Shown in pieces: positions 39,020 through 54,490 of a DNA stretch of 64,000 bases. Positions within the stretch are counted from its first letter, which is position 1. Each line of letters begins with the position of its first letter. A model generated the notes under the pieces. It did no database searches. It saw only the letters and a program-made list of their open reading frames with translations, and had not been told where the DNA came from. The position numbers and the translations under genes are program-made. The stretch spans positions 1-64,000 of the forward strand of contig NW_027479752.1 of NCBI RefSeq assembly GCF_051014685.1, in the 5' to 3' direction. This stretch comes from Ptiloglossa arizonensis (Eukaryota > Arthropoda > Insecta > Hymenoptera > Colletidae).

Positions 39020-41136
39020 GTTATACGTTACACGTTACACGTTATACGTTACACGTTATACGTTACGCGTTATACGTTACACGTTATACGTTACACGTTA
39101 TACGTTACACGTTATACGTTATACGTTATACGTTATACGTTATACGTTATACGTTATACGTTATACGTTATACGTTATACGTTATACATTATACGTTATA
39201 CGTTATACGTTATACGTTATACGTTATACGTTATACGTTATACGTTATACGTTATACGTTATACGTTATACGTTATACGTTATACGTTATACGTCATAGG
39301 GTATACGTTATACGTTATACGTTATGCGTTATACGTTATGCGTTATTCGTTTCACGTTATTCGTTATACGTTATACGTTATACGTTATACGTTATACGTT
39401 ATACGCTATACGTTATACGTTTTACGTTACACGTTATACGTTATACGTTATACGTTATACGTTATACGTAATACGTTATACGTTATACGTTATACGTTAT
39501 ACGTTATACGTTATACGTTATACGATATACGTTATACGTTATTCGTTATACGTTATACGTTATAGGCTATACGTTATACGTTATACGTTATACGTTATAC
39601 GTTATACGTTATACGTTATACGTTATACGTTATACGTCATACGTTATACGTTATACGTTATACGTTATACGTTATACGTTATACGATATACGTTATACGA
39701 TATACGTTATACGTCATACGTTATACGTTATACGTTATACGTTATACGTTATACGTTATACGTTATACGTTATACGTTATACGTTATACGTTATTCGTTA
39801 TACGTTACACGTTACACGTTATACGTTACACGTTATACGTTACGCGTTATACGTTACACGTTATACGTTACACGTTATACGTTACACGTTATACGTTATA
39901 CGTTATACGTTATACGTTATACGTTATACGTTATACGTTATACGTTATACGTTATACATTATACGTTATACGTTATACGTTATACGTTATACGTTATACG
40001 TTATACGTTATACGTTATACGTTATACGTTATACGTTATACGTTATACGTCATAGGGTATACGTTATACGTTATACGTTATGCGTTATACGTTATGCGTT
40101 ATTCGTTTCACGTTATTCGTTATACGTTATACGTTATACGTTATACGTTATACGTTATACGTTATACGCTATACGTTATACGTTTTACGTTACACGTTAT
40201 ACGTTATACGTTATACGTTATACGTTATACGTTATACGTTATACGTCATACCTTATACGTTATACGGTATACGTTATACGTTATACGATATACGTTATAC
40301 GATATACGTTATACGTTATTCGTTATACGTTCTTCGTTACACGTTATACGTTATACGTTATGCGTTATACGTTATACGTTATACGTTATACGTTATACGT
40401 TATACGTTATACGTTATACGTTATACGTTATACGTTATACGTTATACGTTATACGTTATACGTTATACGTTATACGTTATACGTTATACGTTATACGTTA
40501 TACGTTCTACGTTATACGTTTGACATTATACGTTATACGTTATACGTTATACGTTATACGTTATACGTTATACGTTATACGTTATACGTTATACGTTATA
40601 CGTTATACGTTATACGTTATACGTTATACGTTATACGTTATACGTTATACTTTATACGTTATACGTTACACGTGATACGTTATACGTTATACGTAATATG
40701 TAATACGTCATACGTTATACGTTATACGTTATACGTTATACGTTATACGTTATACGTTATACGTTATACGTTATACGTTATACGTAATACGTTATACGTT
40801 ATACGTTCTACGTTATACGTTTGACATTATACGTTATACGTTAGACGTTATACGTTATACGTTATACGTTATAAATTATACGTTATACGTTATACGTTAT
40901 ACGTTATACGTTATACGTTATACGTTATACGTCATACGTTATACGTTATACGTTATACGTTATACGTTATACCTTATACGTTATACGGTATACGTTATAC
41001 GTTATACGATATACGTTATACGATATACGTTATACGTTATTCGTTATACGTTCTTCGTTACACGTTATACGTTATACGTTATGCGTTATACGTTTTACGT
41101 TATTCGTTATACGTTATACGTTATACGTTACACGTT
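39020..41136. repeat. MluI/TACACG zone and D linker of copy B
   Basis: Counterpart of 8,591-10,735. ACGCGT sites at 39,065 and 39,842 keep the 777-bp spacing; B cassettes at 39,295 and 40,051 are 756 bp apart here instead of 770. D cassettes are at 40,518 and 40,819. The D linker carries a CTTTATA at about 40,650 that copy A lacks. Confidence 0.85.
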
Positions 41137-44100
41137 ATACGTTATACGTAATATGTAATGCGTCATACGTTTTACGTTATTCGTTATACGTTTTTCGTTA
41201 CAAGTTATACGTTATACGTTATACGTTATAAGTTATACGTCATAAGTTATACGATCCACGTTATACGTTATACGAAATATGTAATACGTAATACGTTTTA
41301 CGTTATTCGATATACGTTCTTCGTTACACGTTATACGTTATACGTTATGCGATATACGTTTTACGTTATTCGTGATACGTTATACGTTATACGTTATACG
41401 TTATACGTTATACGTTATACGTTATACGGTATACGTTATACGTTATACGTTATACGTTATACGTTATACGTTATACGTAATACGTTATACGTTATACGTT
41501 ATACGTTATAGGTTATACGTTATACGTTATACGTTATACGTTATACGTTATACGTTATACGTTATACGTTATACGTTACACGTTATACGTTATACGTAAT
41601 ATGTAATGCGTCATACGTTTTACGTTATTCGTTATACGTTTTTCGTTACAAGTTATACGTTATACGTTATACGTTATAAGTTATACGTCATAAGTTATAC
41701 GATCCACGTTATACGCTATACGAAATATGTAATACGTTATACGTTATACGTTATACGTTATACGTTACACATTATACGTTTTACGATATACGTTATACGT
41801 TATACGTTATACGTTATACGTTATACGTTACACGTTATACGTTATACGTTATACGTTATACGTTATACGTTATACGTTATACGTTATACGTTATACGTTA
41901 TACGTTGTACGTTATACGTTTTACGTTACACGTTATACGTTATACGTTATACGTTATACGTTATACGTTATACGTTATACGTTATACGTTATACGTTATA
42001 CGTTATACGTTATACGATATACGTTATACGATATACGTTATACGTTATTCGTTATACGTTCTTCGTTACACGTTATACGTTATACGTTATGTGTTATACG
42101 TTATACGTTATACGTTATACGTTATACGTTATTCGTTATACGTAATACGTTATACGTTATACGTTATACGTTATACGTTATACGTTATACGTTATACGTC
42201 ATACGTTATACGTTATACGTTATACGTTATACGTTATACGATATACGTTATACGATATACGTTATACGTCATACGTTATACGTTATACGTTATACGTTAT
42301 GCGTTATACGTTATACGTTATACGTCATACGTTATACGTTATACGGTATACGTTATACGTTATACGATATACGTTATACGATATACGTTATACGTTATTC
42401 GTTATACGTTCTTCGTTACACGTTATACGTTATACGTTATGCGTTATACGTTTTACGTTATTCGTTATACGTTATACGTTATACGTTACACGTTATACGT
42501 TATACGTAATATGTAATGCGTCATACGTTTTACGTTATTCGTTATACGTTTTTCGTTACAAGTTATACGTTATACGTTATACGTTATAAGTTATACGTCA
42601 TAAGTTATACGTAATACGTTATACGTTATACGTTATACGTTATACGTTATACGTTATACGTTATACGATATACGTTATACGTTATTCGTTATACGTTATA
42701 CGTTATAGGCTATACGTTATACGTTATACGTTATACGTTATACGTTATACGTTATACGTTATACGTTATACGTTATACGTTATACGTTATACGTTATACG
42801 TTATACGTTATACGTTATACGTTATACGATATACGTTATACGATATACGTTATACGTCATACGTTATACGTTATACGTTATACGTTATACGTTATACGTT
42901 ATACGTTATACGTTATACGTTATACGTTATACGTTATTCGTTATACGTTACACGTTACACGTTATACGTTACACGTTATACGTTACGCGTTATACGTTAC
43001 ACGTTATACGTTACACGTTATACGTTACACGTTATACGTTATACGTTATACGTTATACGCTATACGTTATACGTTTTACGTTACACGTTATACGTTATAC
43101 GTTATACGTTATACGTTATACGTTATACGTTATACGTTATACGTTATACGTTATACGTTATACGTCATAGGGTATACGTTATACGTTATACGTTATGCGT
43201 TATACGTTATGCGTTATTCGTTTCACGTTATTCGTTATACGTTATACGTTATACGTTATACGTTATACGTTATACGTTATACGCTATACGTTATACGTTT
43301 TACGTTACACGTTATACGTTATACGTTATACGTTATACGTTATACGTTATACGTTATACGTCATACCTTATACGTTATACGGTATACGTTATACGTTATA
43401 CGTTATACGATATACGTTATACGATATACGTTATACGTTATTCGTTATACGTTCTTCGTTACACGTTATACGTTATACGTTATGCGTTATACGTTTTACG
43501 TTATTCGTTATACGTTATACGTTATACGTTACACGTTATACGTTATACGTAATATGTAATGCGTCATACGTTTTACGCTATTCGTTATACGTTTTTCGTT
43601 ACAAGTTATACGTTATACGTTATACGTTATAAGTTATACGTCATAAGTTATACGATCCACGTTATACGTTATACGAAATATGTAATACGTAATACGTTTT
43701 ACGTTATTCGATATACGTTCTTCGTTACACGTTATACGTTATACGTTATGCGATATACGTTTTACGTTATTCGTGATACGTTATACGTTATACGTTATAC
43801 GTTATACGTTATACGTTATACGTTATACGGTATACGTTATACGTTATACGTTATACGTTATACGTTATACGTTATACGTAATACGTTATACGTTATACGT
43901 TATACGTTATAGGTTATACGTTATACGTTATACGTTATACGTTATACGTTATACGTTATACGTTATACGTTACACGTTATACGTTATACGTAATATGTAA
44001 TGCGTCATACGTTTTACGTTATTCGTTATACGTTTTTCGTTACAAGTTATACGTTATACGTTATACGTTATAAGTTATACGTCATAAGTTATACGATCCA

Positions 44101-44785
44101 CGTTATACGCTATACGAAATATGTAATACGTTATACGTTATACGTTATACGTTATACGTTACACATTATACGTTTTACGATATACGTTATACGTTATACG
44201 TTATACGTTATACGTTATACGTTACACGTTATACGTTATACGTTATACGTTATACGTTATACGTTATACGTTATACGTTATACGTTATACGTTATACGTT
44301 GTACGTTATACGTTTTACGTTACACGTTATACGTTATACGTTATACGTTATACGTTATACGTCATACGTTTTACGTTATTCGTTATACGTTTTTCGTTAC
44401 AAGTTATACGTTATACGTTATACGTTATAAGTTATACGTCATAAGTTATACGATCCACGTTATACGTTATACGAAATATGTAATACGTAATACGTTTTAC
44501 GTTATTCGATATACGTTCTTCGTTACACGTTATACGTTATACGTTATGCGATATACGTTTTACGTTATTTGTGACACGTTATACGTTATACGTTATACGT
44601 TATACGTTATACGTTATACGTTATACGGTATACGTTATACGTTATACGTTATACGTTATACGTTATACGTTATACGTAATACGTTATACGTTATACGTTA
44701 TACGTTATAGGTTATACGTTATACGTTATACGTTATACGTTATACGTTATACGTTATACGTTATACGTTACACGTTATACGTTAT
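41137..44785. repeat. Zone 5 of copy B: J+E composite zone
   Basis: Counterpart of 10,736-14,384 with no length change at any landmark I checked (constant offset 30,401). J ATGs are at 41,158, 41,606, 42,516, 43,559 and 44,000, with the headless J at about 44,362, MluI site 42,985 and B 43,166. The private TTACGCTATTCG in J 13,158 is shared by J 43,559. Confidence 0.87.
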
Positions 44786-47639
44786 ACGTAATATGTAATG
44801 CGTCATACGTTTTACGTTATTCGTTATACGTTTTTCGTTACAAGTTATACGTTATACGTTATACGTTATAAGTTATACGTCATAAGTTATACGATCCACG
44901 TTATACGCTATACGAAATATGTAATACGTTATACGTTATACGTTATACGTTATACGTTACACATTATACGTTTTACGATATACGTTATACGTTATACGTT
45001 ATACGTTATACGTTATACGTTACACGTTATACGTTATACGTTATACGTTATACGTTATACGTTATACGTTATACGTTATACGTTATACGTTATACGTTGT
45101 ACGTTATACGTTTTACGTTACACGTTATACGTTATACGTTATACGTTATACGTTATACGTTATACGTTATACGTTATACGTTATACGTTATACGTTATAC
45201 GATATACGTTATACGATATACGTTATACGTTATTCGTTATACGTTCTTCGTTACACGTTATACGTTATACGTTATGTGTTATACGTTATACGTTATACGT
45301 TATACGTTATACGTTATTCGTTATACGTAATACGTTATACGTTATACGTTATACGTTATACGTTATACGTTATACGTTATACGTCATACGTTATACGTTA
45401 TACGTTATACGTTATACGATATACGTTATACGATATACGTTATACGTCATACGTTATACGTTATACGTTATACGTTATGCGTTATACGTTATACGTTATA
45501 CGTCATACGTTATACGTTATACGGTATACGTTATACGTTATACGATATACGTTATACGATATACGTTATACGTTATTCGTTATACGTTCTTCGTTACACG
45601 TTATACGTTATACGTTATGCGTTATACGTTTTACGTTATTCGTTATACGTTATACGTTATACGTTACACGTTATACGTTATACGTAATATGTAATGCGTC
45701 ATACGTTTTACGTTATTCGTTATACGTTTTTCGTTACAAGTTATACGTTATACGTTATACGTTATAAGTTATACGTCATAAGTTATACGATCCACGTTAT
45801 ACGTTATACGAAATATGTAATACGTAATACGTTTTACGTTATTCGTTATACGTTCTTCGTTACACGTTATACGTTATACGTTATGCGATATACGTTTTAC
45901 GTTATTCGTGATACGTTATACGTTATACGTTATACGTTATACGTTATACGTTATACGTTATACGGTATACGTTATACGTTATACGTTATACGTTATACGT
46001 TATACGTTATACGTAATACGTTATACGTTATACGTTATACGTTATAGGTTATACGTTATACGTTATACGTTATACGTTATACGTTATACGTTATACGTTA
46101 CACGTTATACGTTATACGTAATATGTAATGCGTCATACGTTTTACGTTATTCGTTATACGTTTTTCGTTACAAGTTATACGTTATACGTTATACGTTATA
46201 AGTTATACGTCATAAGTTATACGATCCACGTTATACGCTATACGAAATATGTAATACGTTATACGTTATACGTTATACGTTATACGTTACACATTATACG
46301 TTTTACGATATACGTTATACGTTATACGTTATACGTTATACGTTACACGTTATACGTTATACGTTATACGTTATAGGTTATACGTTATACGTTATACGTT
46401 ATACGTTATACGTTATACGTTATACGTTATACGTTTTACGTTACACGTTATACGTTATACGTTATACGTTATACGTTATACGTTATACGTTATACGTTAT
46501 ACGTTATACGTTATACGTTATACGATATACGTTATACGATGTACGTTATACGTTATTCGTTATACGTTCTTCGTTACACGTTATACGTTATACGTTATGC
46601 GTTATACGTTATACGTTATACGTTATACGTTATACGTTATACGTTATACGTAATACGTTATACGTTATACGTTATACGTTATACGTTATACGTTATACGT
46701 TATACGTCATACGTTATACGTTATACGTTATACGTTATACGATATACGTTATACGATATACGTTATACGTCATACGTTATACGTTATACGTTATACGTTA
46801 TACGTTATACGTTATACGCTATGCGTTATGCGTTATAGGATATACGTTATGCGTTACAGGATATACGTTATACGTTATACGTTATAGGTCATACCTTATA
46901 CGTGATACGTCATACGTTATATGTTATACGTTATATGTTATACGTTATACGTTATACGTTATACGTTAGACGTTATACGTTATACGTTATACGTTATACG
47001 TTATACGTTATACGTTATACGTTATACGTTATACGTTCTACGTTATACGTTTTACGTTATACGTTATACGTTATACATTATACGTTGTACGTTATACGTT
47101 ATGCGTTATACGTTCTACGTTATTCGTTATACGTTATACGTTATACGTCATACGTTACACGTTATACGTTATACGTTATACGTTATAGGATATACGTTAT
47201 ACGTTATACGTTATACGTTATACGTTATACGTTATACGTTATACGTTTTACGTTACACGTTATACGTTATACGTTATACGTTATACGTTATACGTTATAC
47301 GTTATACGTTATACGTTATACGTTATACGTTATACGTTATACGTTATACGATATACGTTATACGATATACGTTATACGTTATTCGTTATACGTTCTTCGT
47401 TACACGTTATACGTTATACGTTATGCGTTATACGTTATACGTTATACGTTATACGTTATACGTAATATGTAATGCGTCATACGTTTTACGTTATTCGTTA
47501 CACGTTTTTCGTTACAAGTTATACGTTATACGTTATACGTTATACGTTATACGTTATACGTTATACGTTATACGTTATACGTTATACGTTATACGATATA
47601 CGTTATACGATGTACGTTATACGTTATTCGTTATACGTT

Positions 47640-48500
47640 CTTCGTTACACGTTATACGTTATACGTTATGCGTTATACGTTATACGTTATACGTTATACG
47701 TTATACGTTATACGTTATACGTAATACGTTATACGTTATACGTTATACGTTATACGTTATACGTTATACGTTATACGTCATACGTTATACGTTATACGTT
47801 ATACGTTATACGATATACGTTATACGATATACGTTATACGTCATACGTTATACGTTATACGTTATACGTTATACGTTATACGTTATACGCTATGCGTTAT
47901 GCGTTATAGGATATACGTTATGCGTTACAGGATATACGTTATACGTTATACGTTATAGGTCATACCTTATACGTGATACGTCATACGTTATATGTTATAC
48001 GTTATATGTTATACGTTATACGTTATACGTTATACGTTAGACGTTATACGTTATACGTTATACGTTATACGTTATACGTTATACGTTATACGTTATACGT
48101 TATACGTTATACGTTCTACGTTATACGTTTTACGTTATACGTTATACGTTATACATTATACGTTGTACGTTATACGTTATGCGTTATACGTTCTACGTTA
48201 TTCGTTATACGTTATACGTTATACGTCATACGTTACACGTTATACGTTATACGTTATACGTTATAGGATATACGTTATACGTTATACGTTATACGTTATA
48301 CGTTATACGTTATACGTTATACGTTTTACGTTACACGTTATACGTTATACGTTATACGTTATACGTTATACGTTATACGTTATACGTTATACGTTATACG
48401 TTATACGTTATACGTTATACGTTATACGATATACGTTATACGATATACGTTATACGTTATTCGTTATACGTTCTTCGTTACACGTTATACGTTATACGTT
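47640..48500. repeat. Extra 567-bp segment of copy B (second C-bearing module)
   Basis: Between J 47,472 and J 48,606 copy B has 1,134 bp where copy A has 567 bp (17,071 to 17,638). The extra part brings a full TATGCG/GGATATACG left part, a C cassette at 47,958 and the TTCTACG/TTTTACG/CATTATACG/TTGTACG series, which match 46,817-47,400 at an offset of 1,071 (153 units). Copy A has a shorter path with an added TTATTCG/TTCTTCG group at 17,350. Either copy B gained the module or copy A lost it; breakpoints are hidden in consensus units, so the coordinates are approximate. Confidence 0.75.
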
Positions 48501-49476
48501 ATGCGTTATACGTTATACGTTATACGTTATACGTTATACGTTATACGTTATACGTTATACGTTATACGTTATACGTTATACGTTATACGTTATACGTAAT
48601 ATGTAATGCGTCATACGTTTTACGTTATTCGTTACACGTTTTTCGTTACAAGTTATACGTTATACGTTATACGTTATACGTTATACGTTATACGTTATAC
48701 GTTATACGTTATACGTTATACGTTATACGTTATACGTTATACGTTATACGTTATACGTTATACGTTATACGTTATACGTTATACGTTATACGTTATACGT
48801 TATACGTAATACGTTATACGTTATACGTTCTACGTTATACGTTATACGTTATATGTTATACGTTATACGTTATACGTTATACGTTAGACGTTATACGTTA
48901 TACGTTATACGTTATACGTTATACGTTATACGTTATACGTTATACGTTATACGTTATACGTTCTACGTTATACGTTTTACGTTATACGTTATACGTTATA
49001 CATTATACGTTGTACGTTATACGTTATGCGTTATACGTTCTACGTTATTCGTTATACGTTATACGTTATACGTTATACGTTATACGTTATACGTTATACG
49101 TTATACGTTATACGTTATACGTTATACGTTATACGTTATACGTTATACGTTATACGTTATACGTTATACGTTATACGTTTTACGTTATACGTTATACGTT
49201 ATACGTTATACGTTATACGTCATACGTTATACGTTATACGTTATACGTTATACGATATACGTTATACGATATACGTTATACGTCATACGTTATACGTTAT
49301 ACGATATACGTAATACGTTATTCGTTATACGTTATACGTTATAGGCTATACGTTATACGTTATACGTTATACGTTATACGTTATACGTTATACGTTATAC
49401 GTTATACGTTGTACGTTGTACGTTATACGTTATACGTTATACGTTATACGTTATACGTTATACGTTATACGTTATA

Positions 49477-51345
49477 CGTAATATGTAATGCGTCATACGT
49501 TTTACGTTATTCGTTATACGTTTTTCGTTACAAGTTATACGTTATACGTTATACGTTATAAGCTATACGTCATAAGTTATACGATCCACGTTATGCGCTA
49601 TACGAAATATGTAATACGTTATACGTTATACGTTATACGTTATACGTTACACATTATACGTTTTACGATATACGTTATACGTTATACGTTATACGTTATA
49701 CGTTATACGTTACACGTTATACGTTATACGTTATACGTTATACGTTATACGTTATACGTTATACGTTATACGTTATACGTTATACGTTGTACGTTATACG
49801 TTATACGTTACACGTTATACGTTATACGTTATACGTTATACGTTATACGTTATACGTTATACGTTATACGTTATACGTTATACGTTATACGATATACGTT
49901 ATACGTTATACGTTATACGTTCTACGTTATACGTTTTACGTTATACGTTATACGTTATACATTATACGTTGTACGTTATTCGTTATACGTTATACGTTAT
50001 ACGTTATACGTTATACGTTATACGTTATACGTTATACGTTATACGTTATACGTTATACGTTATACGTTATACGTTATACGTTATACGTTATACGTTATAC
50101 GTTATACGTTATACGTTTTACGTTATACGTTATACGTTATACGTTATACGTCATACGTTATACGTTATACGTTATACGTTATACGATATACGTTATACGA
50201 TATACGTTATACGTCATACGTTATACGTTATACGATATACGTAATACGTTATTCGTTATACGTTATACGTTATAGGCTATACGTTATACGTTATACGTTA
50301 TACGTTATACGTTATACGTTATACGTTATACGTTATACGTTGTACGTTGTACGTTATACGTTATACGTTATACGTTATACGTTATACGTTATACGTTATA
50401 CGTTATACGTAATATGTAATGCGTCATACGTTTTACGTTATTCGTTATACGTTTTTCGTTACAAGTTATACGTTATACGTTATACGTTATAAGCTATACG
50501 TCATAAGTTATACGATCCACGTTATGCGCTATACGAAATATGTAATACGTTATACGTTATACGTTATACGTTATACGTTACACATTATACGTTTTACGAT
50601 ATACGTTATACGTTATACGTTATACGTTATACGTTATACGTTACACGTTATACGTTATACGTTATACGTTATACGTTATACGTTATACGTTATACGTTAT
50701 ACGTTATACGTTATACGTTGTACGTTATACGTTATACGTTACACGTTATACGTTATACGTTATACGTTATACGTTATACGTTATACGTTATACGTTATAC
50801 GTTATACGTTATACGTTATACGATATACGTTATACGTTATACGTTATACGTTCTACGTTATACGTTTTACGTTATACGTTATACGTTATACATTATACGT
50901 TGTACGTTATTCGTTATACGTTATACGTTATACGTTATACGTTATACGTTATACGTTATACGTTATACGTTATACGTTATACGTTATACGTTATACGTTA
51001 TACGTTATACGTTATACGTTATACGTTATACGTTATACGTTATACGTTTTACGTTATACGTTATACGTTATACGTTATACGTTATACGTCATACGTTATA
51101 CGTTATACGTTATACGTTATACGATATACGTTATACGATATACGTTATACGTCATACGTTATACGTTATACGATATACGTAATACGTTATTCGTTATACG
51201 TTATACGTTATAGGCTATACGTTATACGTTATACGTTATACGTTATACGTTATACGTTATACGTTATACGTTATACGTTGTACGTTGTACGTTATACGTT
51301 ATACGTTATACGTTATACGTTATACGTTATACGTTATACGTTATA
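49477..51345. repeat. 931-bp tandem duplication, copy B only
   Basis: J+E modules at 49,488 and 50,419 are 931 bp (133 units) apart, as are their inner landmarks (TTGTACG 49,787 and 50,718; second TTGTACG 49,969 and 50,900). Copy A has one such module (18,509-19,445). Both members share TTATGCGCTATACG (at about 49,591 and 50,522) where copy A has TTATACGCTATACG (18,621). Confidence 0.92.
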
Positions 51346-54215
51346 AGTAATATGTAATGCGTCATACGTTTTACGTTATTCGTTATACGTTTTTCGTTAC
51401 AAGTTATACGTTATACGTTATACGTTATAAGTTATACGTTATACGATATACGTTATACGATATACGTTATACGTTATTCGTTATACGTTCTTCGTTACAC
51501 GTTATACGTTATACGTTATGCGTTATACGTTTTACGTTATTCGTTATACGTTATACGTTATACGTTACACGTTATACGTTATACGTAATATGTAATGCGT
51601 CATACGTTTTACGTTATTCGTTATACGTTTTTCGTTACAAGTTATACGTTATACGTTATACGTTATAAGTTATACGTCATAAGTTATACGATCCACGTTA
51701 TACGTTATACGAAATATGTAATACGTAATACGTTTTACGTTATTCGTTATACGTTCTTCGTTACACGTTATACGTTATACGTTATGCGATATACGTTTTA
51801 CGTTATTCGTGATACGTTATACGTTATACGTTATACGTTATACGTTATACGTTATACGTTATACGGTATACGTTATACGTTATACGTTATACGTTATACG
51901 TTATACGTTATACGTAATACGTTATACGTTATACGTTATACGTTATAGGTTATACGTTATACGTTATACGTTATACGTTATACGTTATACGTTATACGTT
52001 ACACGTTATATGTTATACGTAATATGTAATGCGTCATACGTTTTACGTTATTCGTTATACGTTTTTCGTTACAAGTTATACGTTATACGTTATACGTTAT
52101 AAGTTATACGTCATAAGTTATACGATCCACGTTATACGCTATACGAAATATGTAATACGTTATACGTTATACGTTATACGTTATACGTTACACATTATAC
52201 GTTTTACGATATACGTTATACGTTATACGTTATACGTTATACGTTACACGTTATACGTTATACGTTATACGTTATAGGTTATACGTTATACGTTATACGT
52301 TATACGTTATACGTTATACGTTATACGTTATACGTTTTACGTTACACGTTATACGTTATACGTTATACGTTATACGTTATACGTTATACGTTATACGTTA
52401 TACGTTATACGTTATACGTTATACGATATACGTTATACGATGTACGTTATACGTTATTCGTTATACGTTATACGTTATACGTTATACGTTACACATTATA
52501 CGTTTTACGATATACGTTATACGTCATACGTTATACGTTATACGATATACGTAATACGTTATTCGTTATACGTTATACGTTATAGGCTATACGTTATACG
52601 TTATACGTTATACGTTATACGTTATACGTTATACGTTATACGTTATACGTTGTACGTTGTACGTTATACGTTATACGTTATACGTTATACGTTATACGTT
52701 ATACGTTATACGTTATACGCTATGCGTTATGCGTTATAGGATATACGTTATGCGTTACAGGATATACGTTATACGTTATACGTTATAGGTCATACCTTAT
52801 ACGTGATACGTCATACGTTATATGTTATACGTTATATGTTATACGTTATACGTTATACGTTATACGTTAGACGTTATACGTTATACGTTATACGTTATAC
52901 GTTATACGTTATACGTTATACGTTATACGTTATACGTTCTACGTTATACGTTTTACGTTATACGTTATACGTTATACATTATACGTTGTACGTTATACGT
53001 TATGCGTTATACGTTCTACGTTATTCGTTATACGTTATACGTTATACGTCATACGTTACACGTTATACGTTATACGTTATACGTTATAGGATATACGTTA
53101 TACGTTATACGTTATACGTTATACGTTATACGTTATACGTTATACGTTTTACGTTACACGTTATACGTTATACGTTATACGTTATACGTTATACGTTATA
53201 CGTTATACGTTATACGTTATACGTTATACGTTATACGTTATACGTTATACGTTATACGTTATACGATATACGTTATACGATATACGTTATACGTTATTCG
53301 TTATACGTTCTTCGTTACACGTTATACGTTATACGTTATGCGTTATACGTTATACGTTATACGTTATACGTTATACGTTATACGTTATACGTTATACGTT
53401 ATACGTTATACGTTATACGTTATACGTTATACGTAATATGTAATGCGTCATACGTTTTACGTTATTCGTTACACGTTTTTCGTTACAAGTTATACGTTAT
53501 ACGTTATACGTTATACGTTATACGTTATACGTTATACGTTATACGTTATACGTTATACGTTATACGTTATACGTTATACGTTATACGTTATACGTTATAC
53601 GTTATACGTTATACGTTATACGTAATACGTTATACGTTATACGTTCTACGTTATACGTTATACGTTATATGTTATACGTTATACGTTAGACGTTATACGT
53701 TATACGTTATACGTTATACGTTATACGTTATACGTTATACGTTATACGTTATACGTTATACGTTCTACGTTATACGTTCTACGTTATACGTTATACGTTA
53801 TACATTATACGTTGTACGTTATACGTTATGCGTTATACGTTCTACGTTATTCGTTATACGTTATACGTTATACGTTATACGTTATACGTTATACGTTATA
53901 CGTTATACGTTATACGTTATACGTTATACGTTATACGTTATACGTTATACGTTATACGTTATACGTTATACGTTATACGTTTTACGTTATACGTTATACG
54001 TTATACGTTATACGTTATACGTCATACGTTATACGTTATACGTTATACGTTATACGATATACGTTATACGATATACGTTATACGTCATACGTTATACGTC
54101 ATACGATATACGTAATACGTTATTCGTTATACGTTATACGTTATAGGCTATACGTTATACGTTATACGTTATACGTTATACGTTATACGTTATACGTTAT
54201 ACGTTATACGTTGTA
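51346..54215. repeat. 5-kb direct repeat of copy B, second copy
   Basis: Counterpart of 19,446-23,000. It opens with J 51,357 preceded by ATAAGTAATATG exactly as J 19,458 is. About 658 bp are missing after this J, so the E half is replaced by a direct join to CGATATA units. The rest (J 51,595, J 52,029, C 52,788, J 53,443) follows copy A with offsets 31,241 to 31,213. Confidence 0.85.
51425..51460. other. Junction of a 658-bp deletion in copy B
   Basis: After TATAAGTTATACGTTATACG the sequence passes straight to CGATATA pairs, TTATTCG and TTCTTCG. In copy A the same left side (about 19,530) continues with CGTCATAAG and the E half, and the right side is met only at about 20,200. The A/B offset falls from 31,899 to 31,241, that is 94 units. 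The join lies in consensus heptamers, so the exact base cannot be fixed. Confidence 0.85.
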
Positions 54216-54490
54216 CGTTGTACGTTATACGTTATACGTTATACGTTATACGTTATACGTTATACGTTATACGTTATACGTTATACGTTATACGTTACAT
54301 GCTATACGTTATACGTTATACGTTATACGTTATACGTTATACGTTATACGTTTCACGTTATACGTTATACGTTACACGTTATACGTTACACGTTATACGT
54401 TACACGTTATACGTTATACGTTATACGTAATATGTAATGCGTCATACGTTTTACGTTATTCGTTATACGTTTTTCGTTACAAGTTATACG
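54216..54490. repeat. Replaced patch in copy B (CATGC/TTTCACG/J-T)
   Basis: Between TTGTACGTTGTACG (about 54,208) and the TTACACATTATACG after J 54,437, copy B has TTACATGC, TTTCACG and four TTACACG units and then a J of subtype T. The copy A interval (about 22,995-23,290) has TTCTTCG, TATGCG, TTTTACG, TTATTCG and a J of subtype C followed by a CATTATACG. Both flanks align. The patch resembles zone 3/4 material (compare 8,550-8,620), so it looks like a conversion or exchange tract. Confidence 0.75.

Larger units (their letters stand above)
44786..51345. repeat. 5-kb direct repeat of copy B, first copy (expanded)
   Basis: Counterpart of 14,385-19,445, enlarged by a 567-bp segment between J 47,472 and J 48,606 and by a 931-bp tandem duplication at its right end. 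J 45,694 and 46,128 recur 5,901 bp later at 51,595 and 52,029; the C at 46,887 recurs at 52,788. An additional C cassette (47,958) lies in the extra segment. Confidence 0.85.
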
